Shown one piece after another: positions 24,689 through 37,441 of a stretch of DNA of 64,000 nt. The translations under genes were made by a program, and so were the position numbers. Below the pieces are notes generated by a model that saw nothing but the letters and a program-made list of their open reading frames with translations, was not told the DNA's origin and made no database searches. Source of the stretch: Parapristionchus giblindavisi (lineage: Eukaryota; Nematoda; Chromadorea; Rhabditida; Diplogasteridae); NCBI GenBank assembly GCA_943737045.1, contig CALSFV010000262.1:350001-414000 (forward strand), given 5' to 3'. Each line of letters opens with the position of its first letter. Position 1 is the first letter of the stretch.

Positions 24689-24856
24689 CTGACATGAAAA
24701 ATTTTCTGCTAGACCCAGCGTGTCATATACCAAACGAAAGAGCAAAAAATTCTGAATAATCTACACTTCAGTTCATGTCAAACTGTAATCTCGTGTTTTT
24801 TCCACAATGCCCAAAGTACAAAAGTAGCTTTCACTCTGATAAGACCAAAAGAATAC
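24689..24856. repeat. 168-bp short unit, class gamma
   Basis: Preceded by the extra C; the last unit of the second 979-bp copy. Confidence 0.93.
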
Positions 24857-25498
24857 CTGACATGAAAAATTTTCTGCTAGACCCAGCGTGTCATATACCA
24901 AACGAAAGAGCAAAAAATTCTGAGTATTTTGCACGTTCCCATGTTGAACAACGGCCACTTCAGCCGAATTAACAAAATTGAATTATTCATTTTTGGCAAT
25001 AATGAATTCGTGACATGTCAATGCTTTATCGAAACTTATCGTAGCATATACCACGTGAAAGAGCAAAAAATTCTGAATAATCTACACTTCAGTTCATGTC
25101 AAACTGTAATCTTGTGTTGATTCCACAATGCCCAAAGTACAAAAGTAGCTTTCACTCTGATAAGACCAAAAGAATACCTGACATGAAAAATTTTCTGCTA
25201 GACCCAGCGTGTCATATACCAAACGAAAGAGCAAAAAATTCTGAGTATTTTGCACGTTCCCATGTTGAACAACGGCCACTTCAGCCGAATTAACAAAATT
25301 GAATTATTCATTTTTGGCAATAATGAATTCGTGACATGTCAATGCTTTATCGAAACTTATCGTCGCATATACCACGTGAAAGAGCAAAAAATTCTGAATA
25401 ATCTACACTTCAGTTCATGTCAAACTGTAATCTTGTGTTGATTCCACAATGCCCAAAGTACAAAAGTAGCTTTCACTCTGATAAGACCAAAAGAATAC

Positions 25499-25666
25499 CT
25501 GACATGAGAAATTTTCTGCTAGATACAGCGTGTCATATACCAAACGAAAGAGCAAAAAATTCTGAATAATCTACACTTCAGTTCATGTCAAACTGTAATC
25601 TTGTGTTGATTCCACAATGCCCAAAGTACAAAAGTAGCTTTCACTCTGATAAGACCAAAACAATAC
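25499..25666. repeat. 168-bp short unit, class alpha
   Basis: Carries ctagatacag plus a private gacatgagaaa change. Its partner long unit has gagaatttt and the extra C, but no gamma unit follows. Confidence 0.93.
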
Positions 25667-27915
25667 CTGACATGAAAAATTTTCTACTAGACCCAGCGTG
25701 TCATATACCAAACGAAAGAGCAAAAAACTCTGAGAATTTTGCACGTCCCCATGTTGAACAACGGCCACTTCAGCCGAATTAACATAATTGCCCTATGTAT
25801 TTTTGCCATTAAAGAATTCGTGACATGTCAATGCTTTATCGAAACTTATCGTCGCATATACCACGTGAAAGAGCAAAAAATTCTGAATAATCTACACTTC
25901 AGTTCATGTCAAACTGTAATCTTGTGTTGATTCCACAATGCCCCAAAGTACAAAAGTAGCTTTCACTCTGATAAGACCAAAAGAATACCTGACATGAAAA
26001 ATTTTCTGCTAGACCCAGCGTGTCATATACCAAACGAAAGAGCAAAAAATTCTGAGTATTTTGCACGTTCCCATGTTGAACAACGGCCACTTCAGCCGAA
26101 TTAACAAAATTGAATTATTCATTTTTGGCAATAATGAATTCGTGACATGTCAATGCTTTATCGAAACTTATCGTAGCATATACCACGTGAAAGAGCAAAA
26201 AATTCTGAATAATCTACACTTCAGTTCATGTCAAACTGTAATCTTGTGTTGATTCCACAATGCCCAAAGTACAAAAGTAGCTTTCACTCTGATAAGACCA
26301 AAAGAATACCTGACATGAAAAATTTTCTGCTAGACCCAGCGTGTCATATACCAAACGAAAGAGCAAAAAATTCTGAGTATTTTGCACGTTCCCATGTTGA
26401 ACAACGGCCACTTCAGCCGAATTAACAAAATTGAATTATTCATTTTTGGCAATAATGAATTCGTGACATGTCAATGCTTTATCGAAACTTATCGTAGCAT
26501 ATACCACGTGAAACAGCAAAAAATTCTGAATAATCTACACTTCAGTTCATGTCAAACTGTAATCTTGTGTTGATTCCACAATGCCCAAAGTACAAAAGTA
26601 GCTTTCACTCTGATAAGACCAAAAGAATACCTGACATGAAAAATTTTCTGCTAGACCCAGCGTGTCATATACCAAACGAAAGAGCAAAAAATTCTGAGTA
26701 TTTTGCACGTTCCCATGTTGAACAACGGCCACTTCAGCCGAATTAACAAAATTGAATTATTCATTTTTGGCAATAATGAATTCGTGACATGTCAATGCTT
26801 TATCGAAACTTATCGTAGCATATACCACGTGAAAGAGCAAAAAATTCTGAATAATCTACACTTCAGTTCATGTCAAACTGTAATCTTGTGTTGATTCCAC
26901 AATGCCCAAAGTACAAAAGTAGCTTTCACTCTGATAAGACCAAAAGAATACCTGACATGAAAAATTTTCTGCTAGACCCAGCGTGTCATATACCAAACGA
27001 AAGAGCAAAAAATTCTGAGTATTTTGCACGTTCCCATGTTGAACAACGGCCACTTCAGCCGAATTAACAAAATTGAATTATTCATTTTTGGCAATAATGA
27101 ATTCGTGACATGTCAATGCTTTATCGAAACTTATCGTAGCATATACCACGTGAAAGAGCAAAAAATTCTGAATAATCTAAACTTCAGTTCATGTCAAACT
27201 GTAATCTTGTGTTGATTCCACAATGCCCAAAGTACAAAAGTAGCTTTCACTCTGATAAGACCAAAAGAATACCTGACATGAAAAATTTTCTGCTAGACCC
27301 AGCGTGTCATATACCAAACGAAAGAGCAAAAAATTCTGAGTATTTTGCACGTTCCCATGTTGAACAACGGCCACTTCAGCCGAATTAACAAAATTGAATT
27401 ATTCATTTTTGGCAATAATGAATTCGTGACATGTCAATGCTTTATCGAAACTTATCGTAGCATATACCACGTGAAAGAGCAAAAAATTCTGAATAATCTA
27501 CACTTCAGTTCATGTCAAACTGTAATCTTGTGTTGATTCCACAATGCCCAAAGTACAAAAGTAGCTTTCACTCTGATAAGACCAAAACAATACCTGACAT
27601 GAAAAATTTTCTACTAGACCCAGCGTGTCATATACCAAACGAAAGAGCAAAAAACTCTGAGTATTTTGCACGTCCCCATGTTGAACAACGGCCACTTCAG
27701 CCGAATTAACATAATTGCCCTATGCATTTTTGCCATTAAAGAATTCGTGACATGTCAATGCTTTATCGAAACTTATCGTCGCATATACCACGTGAAAGAG
27801 CAAAAAATTCTGAATAATCTACACTTCAGTTCATGTCAAACTGTAATCTTGTGTTGATTCCACAATGCCCCAAAGTACAAAAGTAGCTTTCACTCTGATA
27901 AGACCAAAAGAATAC

Positions 27916-28083
27916 CTGACATGAAAAATTTTCTGCTAGACCCAGCGTGTCATATACCAAACGAAAGAGCAAAAAATTCTGAATAATCTACACTTCAGTT
28001 CATGTCAAACTGTAATCTCGTGTTTTTTCCACAATGCCCAAAGTACAAAAGTAGCTTTCACTCTGATAAGACCAAAAGAATAC
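27916..28083. repeat. 168-bp short unit, class gamma
   Basis: Followed by the cggccgcttc long unit, a linkage also seen after 29048, 31953, 33085, 48891 and 58597. Confidence 0.93.
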
Positions 28084-29047
28084 CTGACATGAAAAATTTT
28101 CTGCTAGACCCAGCGTGTCATATACCAAACGAAAGAGCAAAAAATTCTGAGTATTTTGCACGTTCCCATGTTGAACAACGGCCGCTTCAGCCGAATTAAC
28201 AAAATTGAATTATTCATTTTTGGCAATAATGAATTCGTGACATGTCAATGCTTTATCGAAACTTATCGTAGCATATACCACGTGAAAGAGCAAAAAATTC
28301 TGAATAATCTACACTTCAGTTCATGTCAAACTGTAATCTTGTGTTGATTCCACAATGCCCAAAGTACAAAAGTAGCTTTCACTCTGATAAGACCAAAAGA
28401 ATACCTGACATGAAAAATTTTCTGCTAGACCCAGCGTGTCATATACCAAACGAAAGAGCAAAAAATTCTGAGTATTTTGCACGTTCCCATGTTGAACAAC
28501 GGCCACTTCAGCCGAATTAACAAAATTGAATTATTCATTTTTGGCAATAATGAATTCGTGACATGTCAATGCTTTATCGAAACTTATCGTAGCATATACC
28601 ACGTGAAAGAGCAAAAAATTCTGAATAATCTACACTTCAGTTCATGTCAAACTGTAATCTTGTGTTGATTCCACAATGCCCAAAGTACAAAAGTAGCTTT
28701 CACTCTGATAAGACCAAAACAATACCTGACATGAAAAATTTTCTACTAGACCCAGCGTGTCATATACCAAACGAAAGAGCAAAAAACTCTGAGTATTTTG
28801 CACGTCCCCATGTTGAACAACGGCCACTTCAGCCGAATTAACATAATTGCCCTATGCATTTTTGCCATTAAAGAATTCGTGACATGTCAATGCTTTATCG
28901 AAACTTATCGTCGCATATACCACGTGAAAGAGCAAAAAATTCTGAATAATCTACACTTCAGTTCATGTCAAACTGTAATCTTGTGTTGATTCCACAATGC
29001 CCCAAAGTACAAAAGTAGCTTTCACTCTGATAAGACCAAAAGAATAC

Positions 29048-29215
29048 CTGACATGAAAAATTTTCTGCTAGACCCAGCGTGTCATATACCAAACGAAAGA
29101 GCAAAAAATTCTGAATAATCTACACTTCAGTTCATGTCAAACTGTAATCTCGTGTTTTTTCCACAATGCCCAAAGTACAAAAGTAGCTTTCACTCTGATA
29201 AGACCAAAAGAATAC
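29048..29215. repeat. 168-bp short unit, class gamma
   Basis: Copy of 27916 at 1132 bp. Confidence 0.93.
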
Positions 29216-31141
29216 CTGACATGAAAAATTTTCTGCTAGACCCAGCGTGTCATATACCAAACGAAAGAGCAAAAAATTCTGAGTATTTTGCACGTTCCCA
29301 TGTTGAACAACGGCCGCTTCAGCCGAATTAACAAAATTGAATTATTCATTTTTGGCAATAATGAATTCGTGACATGTCAATGCTTTATCGAAACTTATCG
29401 TAGCATATACCACGTGAAAGAGCAAAAAATTCTGAATAATCTACACTTCAGTTCATGTCAAACTGTAATCTTGTGTTGATTCCACAATGCCCAAAGTACA
29501 AAAGTAGCTTTCACTCTGATAAGACCAAAAGAATACCTGACATGAAAAATTTTCTGCTAGACCCAGCGTGTCATATACCAAACGAAAGAGCAAAAAATTC
29601 TGAGTATTTTGCACGTTCCCATGTTGAACAACGGCCACTTCAGCCGAATTAACAAAATTGAATTATTCATTTTTGGCAATAATGAATTCGTGACATGTCA
29701 ATGCTTTATCGAAACTTATCGTAGCATATACCACGTGAAAGAGCAAAAAATTCTGAATAATCTACACTTCAGTTCATGTCAAACTGTAATCTTGTGTTGA
29801 TTCCACAATGCCCAAAGTACAAAAGTAGCTTTCACTCTGATAAGACCAAAAGAATACCTGACATGAAAAATTTTCTGCTAGACCCAGCGTGTCATATACC
29901 AAACGAAAGAGCAAAAAATTCTGAGTATTTTGCACGTTCCCATGTTGAACAACGGCCACTTCAGCCGAATTAACAAAATTGAATTATTCATTTTTGGCAA
30001 TAATGAATTCGTGACATGTCAATGCTTTATCGAAACTTATCGTAGCATATACCACGTGAAAGAGCAAAAAATTCTGAATAATCTACACTTCAGTTCATGT
30101 CAAACTGTAATCTTGTGTTGATTCCACAATGCCCAAAGTACAAAAGTAGCTTTCACTCTGATAAGACCAAAACAATACCTGACATGAAAAATTTTCTACT
30201 AGACCCAGCGTGTCATATACCAAACGAAAGAGCAAAAAACTCTGAGTATTTTGCAAGTCCCCATGTTGAACAACGGCCACTTCAGCCGAATTAACATAAT
30301 TGCCCTATGCATTTTTGCCATTAAAGAATTCGTGACATGTCAATGCTTTATCGAAACTTATCGTCGCATATACCACGTGAAAGAGCAAAAAATTCTGAAT
30401 AATCTACACTTCAGTTCATGTCAAACTGTAATCTTGTGTTGATTCCACAATGCCCAAAGTACAAAAGTAGCTTTCACTCTGATAAGACCAAAACAATACC
30501 TGACATGAAAAATTTTCTACTAGACCCAGCGTGTCATATACCAAACGAAAGAGCAAAAAACTCTGAGTATTTTGCACGTCCCCATGTTGAACAACGGCCA
30601 CTTCAGCCGAATTAACATAATTGCCCTATGCATTTTTGCCATTAAAGAATTCGTGACATGTCAATGCTTTATCGAAACTTATCGTCGCATATACCACGTG
30701 AAAGAGCAAAAAATTCTGAATAATCTACACTTCAGTTCATGTCAAACTGTAATCTTGTGTTGATTCCACAATGCCCAAAGTACAAAAGTAGCTTTCACTC
30801 TGATAAGACCAAAAGAATACCTGACATGAAAAATTTTCTGCTAGACCCAGCGTGTCATATACCAAACGAAAGAGCAAAAAATTCTGAGTATTTTGCACGT
30901 TCCCATGTTGAACAACGGCCACTTCAGCCGAATTAACAAAATTGAATTATTCATTTTTGGCAATAATGAATTCGTGACATGTCAATGCTTTATCGAAACT
31001 TATCGTCGCATATACCACGTGAAAGAGCAAAAAATTCTGAATAATCTACACTTCAGTTCATGTCAAACTGTAATCTTGTGTTGATTCCACAATGCCCAAA
31101 GTACAAAAGTAGCTTTCACTCTGATAAGACCAAAAGAATAC

Positions 31142-31309
31142 CTGACATGAAAAATTTTCTGCTAGATACAGCGTGTCATATACCAAACGAAAGAGCAAAA
31201 AATTCTGAATAATCTACACTTCAGTTCATGTCAAACTGTAATCTTGTGTTGATTCCACAATGCCCAAAGTACAAAAGTAGCTTTCACTCTGATAAGACCA
31301 AAACAATAC
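31142..31309. repeat. 168-bp short unit, class alpha
   Basis: Lies immediately before the hybrid junction unit of the 4037-bp duplication. Confidence 0.93.
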
Positions 31310-31630
31310 CTGACATGAAAAATTTTCTACTAGACCCAGCGTGTCATATACCAAACGAAAGAGCAAAAAACTCTGAGAATTTTGCACGTCCCCATGTTGA
31401 ACAACGGCCACTTCAGCCGAATTAACAAAATTGAATTATTCATTTTTGGCAATAATGAATTCGTGACATGTCAATGCTTTATCGAAACTTATCGTAGCAT
31501 ATACCACGTGAAAGAGCAAAAAATTCTGAATAATCTACACTTCAGTTCATGTCAAACTGTAATCTTGTGTTGATTCCACAATGCCCAAAGTACAAAAGTA
31601 GCTTTCACTCTGATAAGACCAAAACAATAC
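31310..31630. repeat. Hybrid long unit at the junction of the 4037-bp duplication
   Basis: The 5' part has the alpha-linked gagaatttt and C81, as in unit 35347-35667. The 3' part is type I, with acaaaattgaattat, ggcaataatg and A187, as in unit 27273-27593. It therefore joins the end of one copy to the sequence that lay before the other. Confidence 0.83.
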
Positions 31631-31952
31631 CTGACATGAAAAATTTTCTACTAGACCCAGCGTGTCATATACCAAACGAAAGAGCAAAAAACTCTGAGTA
31701 TTTTGCACGTCCCCATGTTGAACAACGGCCACTTCAGCCGAATTAACATAATTGCCCTATGCATTTTTGCCATTAAAGAATTCGTGACATGTCAATGCTT
31801 TATCGAAACTTATCGTCGCATATACCACGTGAAAGAGCAAAAAATTCTGAATAATCTACACTTCAGTTCATGTCAAACTGTAATCTTGTGTTGATTCCAC
31901 AATGCCCCAAAGTACAAAAGTAGCTTTCACTCTGATAAGACCAAAAGAATAC

Positions 31953-32120
31953 CTGACATGAAAAATTTTCTGCTAGACCCAGCGTGTCATATACCAAACG
32001 AAAGAGCAAAAAATTCTGAATAATCTACACTTCAGTTCATGTCAAACTGTAATCTCGTGTTTTTTCCACAATGCCCAAAGTACAAAAGTAGCTTTCACTC
32101 TGATAAGACCAAAAGAATAC
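31953..32120. repeat. 168-bp short unit, class gamma
   Basis: Copy of 27916 at 4037 bp. Confidence 0.93.
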
Positions 32121-33084
32121 CTGACATGAAAAATTTTCTGCTAGACCCAGCGTGTCATATACCAAACGAAAGAGCAAAAAATTCTGAGTATTTTGCACGT
32201 TCCCATGTTGAACAACGGCCGCTTCAGCCGAATTAACAAAATTGAATTATTCATTTTTGGCAATAATGAATTCGTGACATGTCAATGCTTTATCGAAACT
32301 TATCGTAGCATATACCACGTGAAAGAGCAAAAAATTCTGAATAATCTACACTTCAGTTCATGTCAAACTGTAATCTTGTGTTGATTCCACAATGCCCAAA
32401 GTACAAAAGTAGCTTTCACTCTGATAAGACCAAAAGAATACCTGACATGAAAAATTTTCTGCTAGACCCAGCGTGTCATATACCAAACGAAAGAGCAAAA
32501 AATTCTGAGTATTTTGCACGTTCCCATGTTGAACAACGGCCACTTCAGCCGAATTAACAAAATTGAATTATTCATTTTTGGCAATAATGAATTCGTGACA
32601 TGTCAATGCTTTATCGAAACTTATCGTAGCATATACCACGTGAAAGAGCAAAAAATTCTGAATAATCTACACTTCAGTTCATGTCAAACTGTAATCTTGT
32701 GTTGATTCCACAATGCCCAAAGTACAAAAGTAGCTTTCACTCTGATAAGACCAAAACAATACCTGACATGAAAAATTTTCTACTAGACCCAGCGTGTCAT
32801 ATACCAAACGAAAGAGCAAAAAACTCTGAGTATTTTGCACGTCCCCATGTTGAACAACGGCCACTTCAGCCGAATTAACATAATTGCCCTATGCATTTTT
32901 GCCATTAAAGAATTCGTGACATGTCAATGCTTTATCGAAACTTATCGTCGCATATACCACGTGAAAGAGCAAAAAATTCTGAATAATCTACACTTCAGTT
33001 CATGTCAAACTGTAATCTTGTGTTGATTCCACAATGCCCCAAAGTACAAAAGTAGCTTTCACTCTGATAAGACCAAAAGAATAC

Positions 33085-33252
33085 CTGACATGAAAAATTT
33101 TCTGCTAGACCCAGCGTGTCATATACCAAACGAAAGAGCAAAAAATTCTGAATAATCTACACTTCAGTTCATGTCAAACTGTAATCTCGTGTTTTTTCCA
33201 CAATGCCCAAAGTACAAAAGTAGCTTTCACTCTGATAAGACCAAAAGAATAC
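33085..33252. repeat. 168-bp short unit, class gamma
   Basis: Copy of 29048 at 4037 bp and of 31953 at 1132 bp. Confidence 0.93.
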
Positions 33253-35178
33253 CTGACATGAAAAATTTTCTGCTAGACCCAGCGTGTCATATACCAAACG
33301 AAAGAGCAAAAAATTCTGAGTATTTTGCACGTTCCCATGTTGAACAACGGCCGCTTCAGCCGAATTAACAAAATTGAATTATTCATTTTTGGCAATAATG
33401 AATTCGTGACATGTCAATGCTTTATCGAAACTTATCGTAGCATATACCACGTGAAAGAGCAAAAAATTCTGAATAATCTACACTTCAGTTCATGTCAAAC
33501 TGTAATCTTGTGTTGATTCCACAATGCCCAAAGTACAAAAGTAGCTTTCACTCTGATAAGACCAAAAGAATACCTGACATGAAAAATTTTCTGCTAGACC
33601 CAGCGTGTCATATACCAAACGAAAGAGCAAAAAATTCTGAGTATTTTGCACGTTCCCATGTTGAACAACGGCCACTTCAGCCGAATTAACAAAATTGAAT
33701 TATTCATTTTTGGCAATAATGAATTCGTGACATGTCAATGCTTTATCGAAACTTATCGTAGCATATACCACGTGAAAGAGCAAAAAATTCTGAATAATCT
33801 ACACTTCAGTTCATGTCAAACTGTAATCTTGTGTTGATTCCACAATGCCCAAAGTACAAAAGTAGCTTTCACTCTGATAAGACCAAAAGAATACCTGACA
33901 TGAAAAATTTTCTGCTAGACCCAGCGTGTCATATACCAAACGAAAGAGCAAAAAATTCTGAGTATTTTGCACGTTCCCATGTTGAACAACGGCCACTTCA
34001 GCCGAATTAACAAAATTGAATTATTCATTTTTGGCAATAATGAATTCGTGACATGTCAATGCTTTATCGAAACTTATCGTAGCATATACCACGTGAAAGA
34101 GCAAAAAATTCTGAATAATCTACACTTCAGTTCATGTCAAACTGTAATCTTGTGTTGATTCCACAATGCCCAAAGTACAAAAGTAGCTTTCACTCTGATA
34201 AGACCAAAACAATACCTGACATGAAAAATTTTCTACTAGACCCAGCGTGTCATATACCAAACGAAAGAGCAAAAAACTCTGAGTATTTTGCAAGTCCCCA
34301 TGTTGAACAACGGCCACTTCAGCCGAATTAACATAATTGCCCTATGCATTTTTGCCATTAAAGAATTCGTGACATGTCAATGCTTTATCGAAACTTATCG
34401 TCGCATATACCACGTGAAAGAGCAAAAAATTCTGAATAATCTACACTTCAGTTCATGTCAAACTGTAATCTTGTGTTGATTCCACAATGCCCAAAGTACA
34501 AAAGTAGCTTTCACTCTGATAAGACCAAAACAATACCTGACATGAAAAATTTTCTACTAGACCCAGCGTGTCATATACCAAACGAAAGAGCAAAAAACTC
34601 TGAGTATTTTGCACGTCCCCATGTTGAACAACGGCCACTTCAGCCGAATTAACATAATTGCCCTATGCATTTTTGCCATTAAAGAATTCGTGACATGTCA
34701 ATGCTTTATCGAAACTTATCGTCGCATATACCACGTGAAAGAGCAAAAAATTCTGAATAATCTACACTTCAGTTCATGTCAAACTGTAATCTTGTGTTGA
34801 TTCCACAATGCCCAAAGTACAAAAGTAGCTTTCACTCTGATAAGACCAAAAGAATACCTGACATGAAAAATTTTCTGCTAGACCCAGCGTGTCATATACC
34901 AAACGAAAGAGCAAAAAATTCTGAGTATTTTGCACGTTCCCATGTTGAACAACGGCCACTTCAGCCGAATTAACAAAATTGAATTATTCATTTTTGGCAA
35001 TAATGAATTCGTGACATGTCAATGCTTTATCGAAACTTATCGTCGCATATACCACGTGAAAGAGCAAAAAATTCTGAATAATCTACACTTCAGTTCATGT
35101 CAAACTGTAATCTTGTGTTGATTCCACAATGCCCAAAGTACAAAAGTAGCTTTCACTCTGATAAGACCAAAAGAATAC

Positions 35179-35346
35179 CTGACATGAAAAATTTTCTGCT
35201 AGATACAGCGTGTCATATACCAAACGAAAGAGCAAAAAATTCTGAATAATCTACACTTCAGTTCATGTCAAACTGTAATCTTGTGTTGATTCCACAATGC
35301 CCAAAGTACAAAAGTAGCTTTCACTCTGATAAGACCAAAACAATAC
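35179..35346. repeat. 168-bp short unit, class alpha
   Basis: Copy of 31142 at 4037 bp. Confidence 0.93.
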
Positions 35347-37273
35347 CTGACATGAAAAATTTTCTACTAGACCCAGCGTGTCATATACCAAACGAAAGAG
35401 CAAAAAACTCTGAGAATTTTGCACGTCCCCATGTTGAACAACGGCCACTTCAGCCGAATTAACATAATTGCCCTATGCATTTTTGCCATTAAAGAATTCG
35501 TGACATGTCAATGCTTTATCGAAACTTATCGTAGCATATACCACGTGAAAGAGCAAAAAATTCTGAATAATCTACACTTCAGTTCATGTCAAACTGTAAT
35601 CTTGTGTTGATTCCACAATGCCCAAAGTACAAAAGTAGCTTTCACTCTGATAAGACCAAAACAATACCTGACATGAAAAATTTTCTACTAGACCCAGCGT
35701 GTCATATACCAAACGAAAGAGCAAAAAATTCTGAGTATTTTGCACGTTCCCATGTTGAACAACGGCCACTTCAGCCGAATTAACAAAATTGAATTATTCA
35801 TTTTTGGCAATAATGAATTCGTGACATGTCAATGCTTTATCGAAACTTATCGTAGCATATACCACGTGAAAGAGCAAAAAATTCTGAATAATCTACACTT
35901 CAGTTCATGTCAAACTGTAATCTTGTGTTGATTCCACAATGCCCAAAGTACAAAAGTAGCTTTCACTCTGATAAGACCAAAAGAATACCTGACATGAAAA
36001 ATTTTCTGCTAGACCCAGCGTGTCATATACCAAACGAAAGAGCAAAAAATTCTGAGTATTTTGCACGTTCCCATGTTGAACAACGGCCACTTCAGCCGAA
36101 TTAACAAAATTGAATTATTCATTTTTGGCAATAATGAATTCGTGACATGTCAGTGCTTTATCGAAACTTATCGTAGCATATACCACGTGAAAGAGCAAAA
36201 AATTCTGAATAATCTACACTTCAGTTCATGTCAAACTGTAATCTTGTGTTGATTCCACAATGCCCAAAGTACAAAAGTAGCTTTCACTCTGATAAGACCA
36301 AAAGAATACCTGACATGAAAAATTTTCTGCTAGACCCAGCGTGTCATATACCAAACGAAAGAGCAAAACATTCTGAGTATTTTGCACGTTCCCATGTTGA
36401 ACAACGGCCACTTCAGCCGAATTAACAAAATTGAATTATTCATTTTTGGCAATAATGAATTCGTGACATGTCAATGCTTTATCGAAACTTATCGTAGCAT
36501 ATACCACGTGAAAGAGCAAAAAATTCTGAATAATCTACACTTCAGTTCATGTCAAACTGTAATCTTGTGTTGATTCCACAATGCCCAAAGTACAAAAGTA
36601 GCTTTCACTCTGATAAGACCAAAAGAATACCTGACATGAAAAATTTTCTGCTAGACCCAGCGTGTCATATACCAAACGAAAGAGCAAAAAATTCTGAGTA
36701 TTTTGCACGTTCCCATGTTGAACAACGGCCACTTCAGCCGAATTAACAAAATTGAATTATTCATTTTTGGCAATAATGAATTCGTGACATGTCAATGCTT
36801 TATCGAAACTTATCGTAGCATATACCACGTGAAAGAGCAAAAAATTCTGAATAATCTACACTTCAGTTCATGTCAAACTGTAATCTTGTGTTGATTCCAC
36901 AATGCCCAAAGTACAAAAGTAGCTTTCACTCTGATAAGACCAAAACAATACCTGACATGAAAAATTTTCTACTAGACCCAGCGTGTCATATACCAAACGA
37001 AAGAGCAAAACACTCTGAGTATTTTGCACGTCCCCATGTTGAACAACGGCCACTTCAGCCGAATTAACATAATTGCCCTATGCATTTTTGCCATTAAAGA
37101 ATTCGTGACATGTCAATGCTTTATCGAAACTTATCGTCGCATATACCACGTGAAAGAGCAAAAAATTCTGAATAATCTACACTTCAGTTCATGTCAAACT
37201 GTAATCTTGTGTTGATTCCACAATGCCCCAAAGTACAAAAGTAGCTTTCACTCTGATAAGACCAAAAGAATAC

Positions 37274-37441
37274 CTGACATGAAAAATTTTCTGCTAGACC
37301 CAGCGTGTCATATACCAAACGAAAGAGCAAAAAATTCTGAATAATCTACACTTCAGTTCATGTCAAACTGTAATCTCGTGTTTTTTCCACAATGCCCAAA
37401 GTACAAAAGTAGCTTTCACTCTGATAAGACCAAAAGAATAC
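37274..37441. repeat. 168-bp short unit, class gamma
   Basis: Preceded by the extra C. Here the next unit has cggccacttc, not the cggccgcttc form. Confidence 0.93.

Larger units (their letters stand above)
23878..24856. repeat. 979-bp block, second copy
   Basis: Unit-by-unit copy of 22899-23877, differing by cataaacc near 24236. Confidence 0.9.
27594..31630. repeat. 4037-bp tandem block, first copy
   Basis: Contains a nested 1132-bp duplication (27594-28725 and 28726-29857), then long units 29858, 30179 (with gcaagtcccc), 30500 and 30821, short alpha 31142 and hybrid unit 31310. All unit starts recur 4037 bp downstream. Confidence 0.9.
31631..35667. repeat. 4037-bp tandem block, second copy
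   Basis: Carries the same nested 1132-bp pair (31631-32762 and 32763-33894), the gcaagtcccc unit and the alpha short unit. The nested pair therefore predates the larger duplication. Confidence 0.9.
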
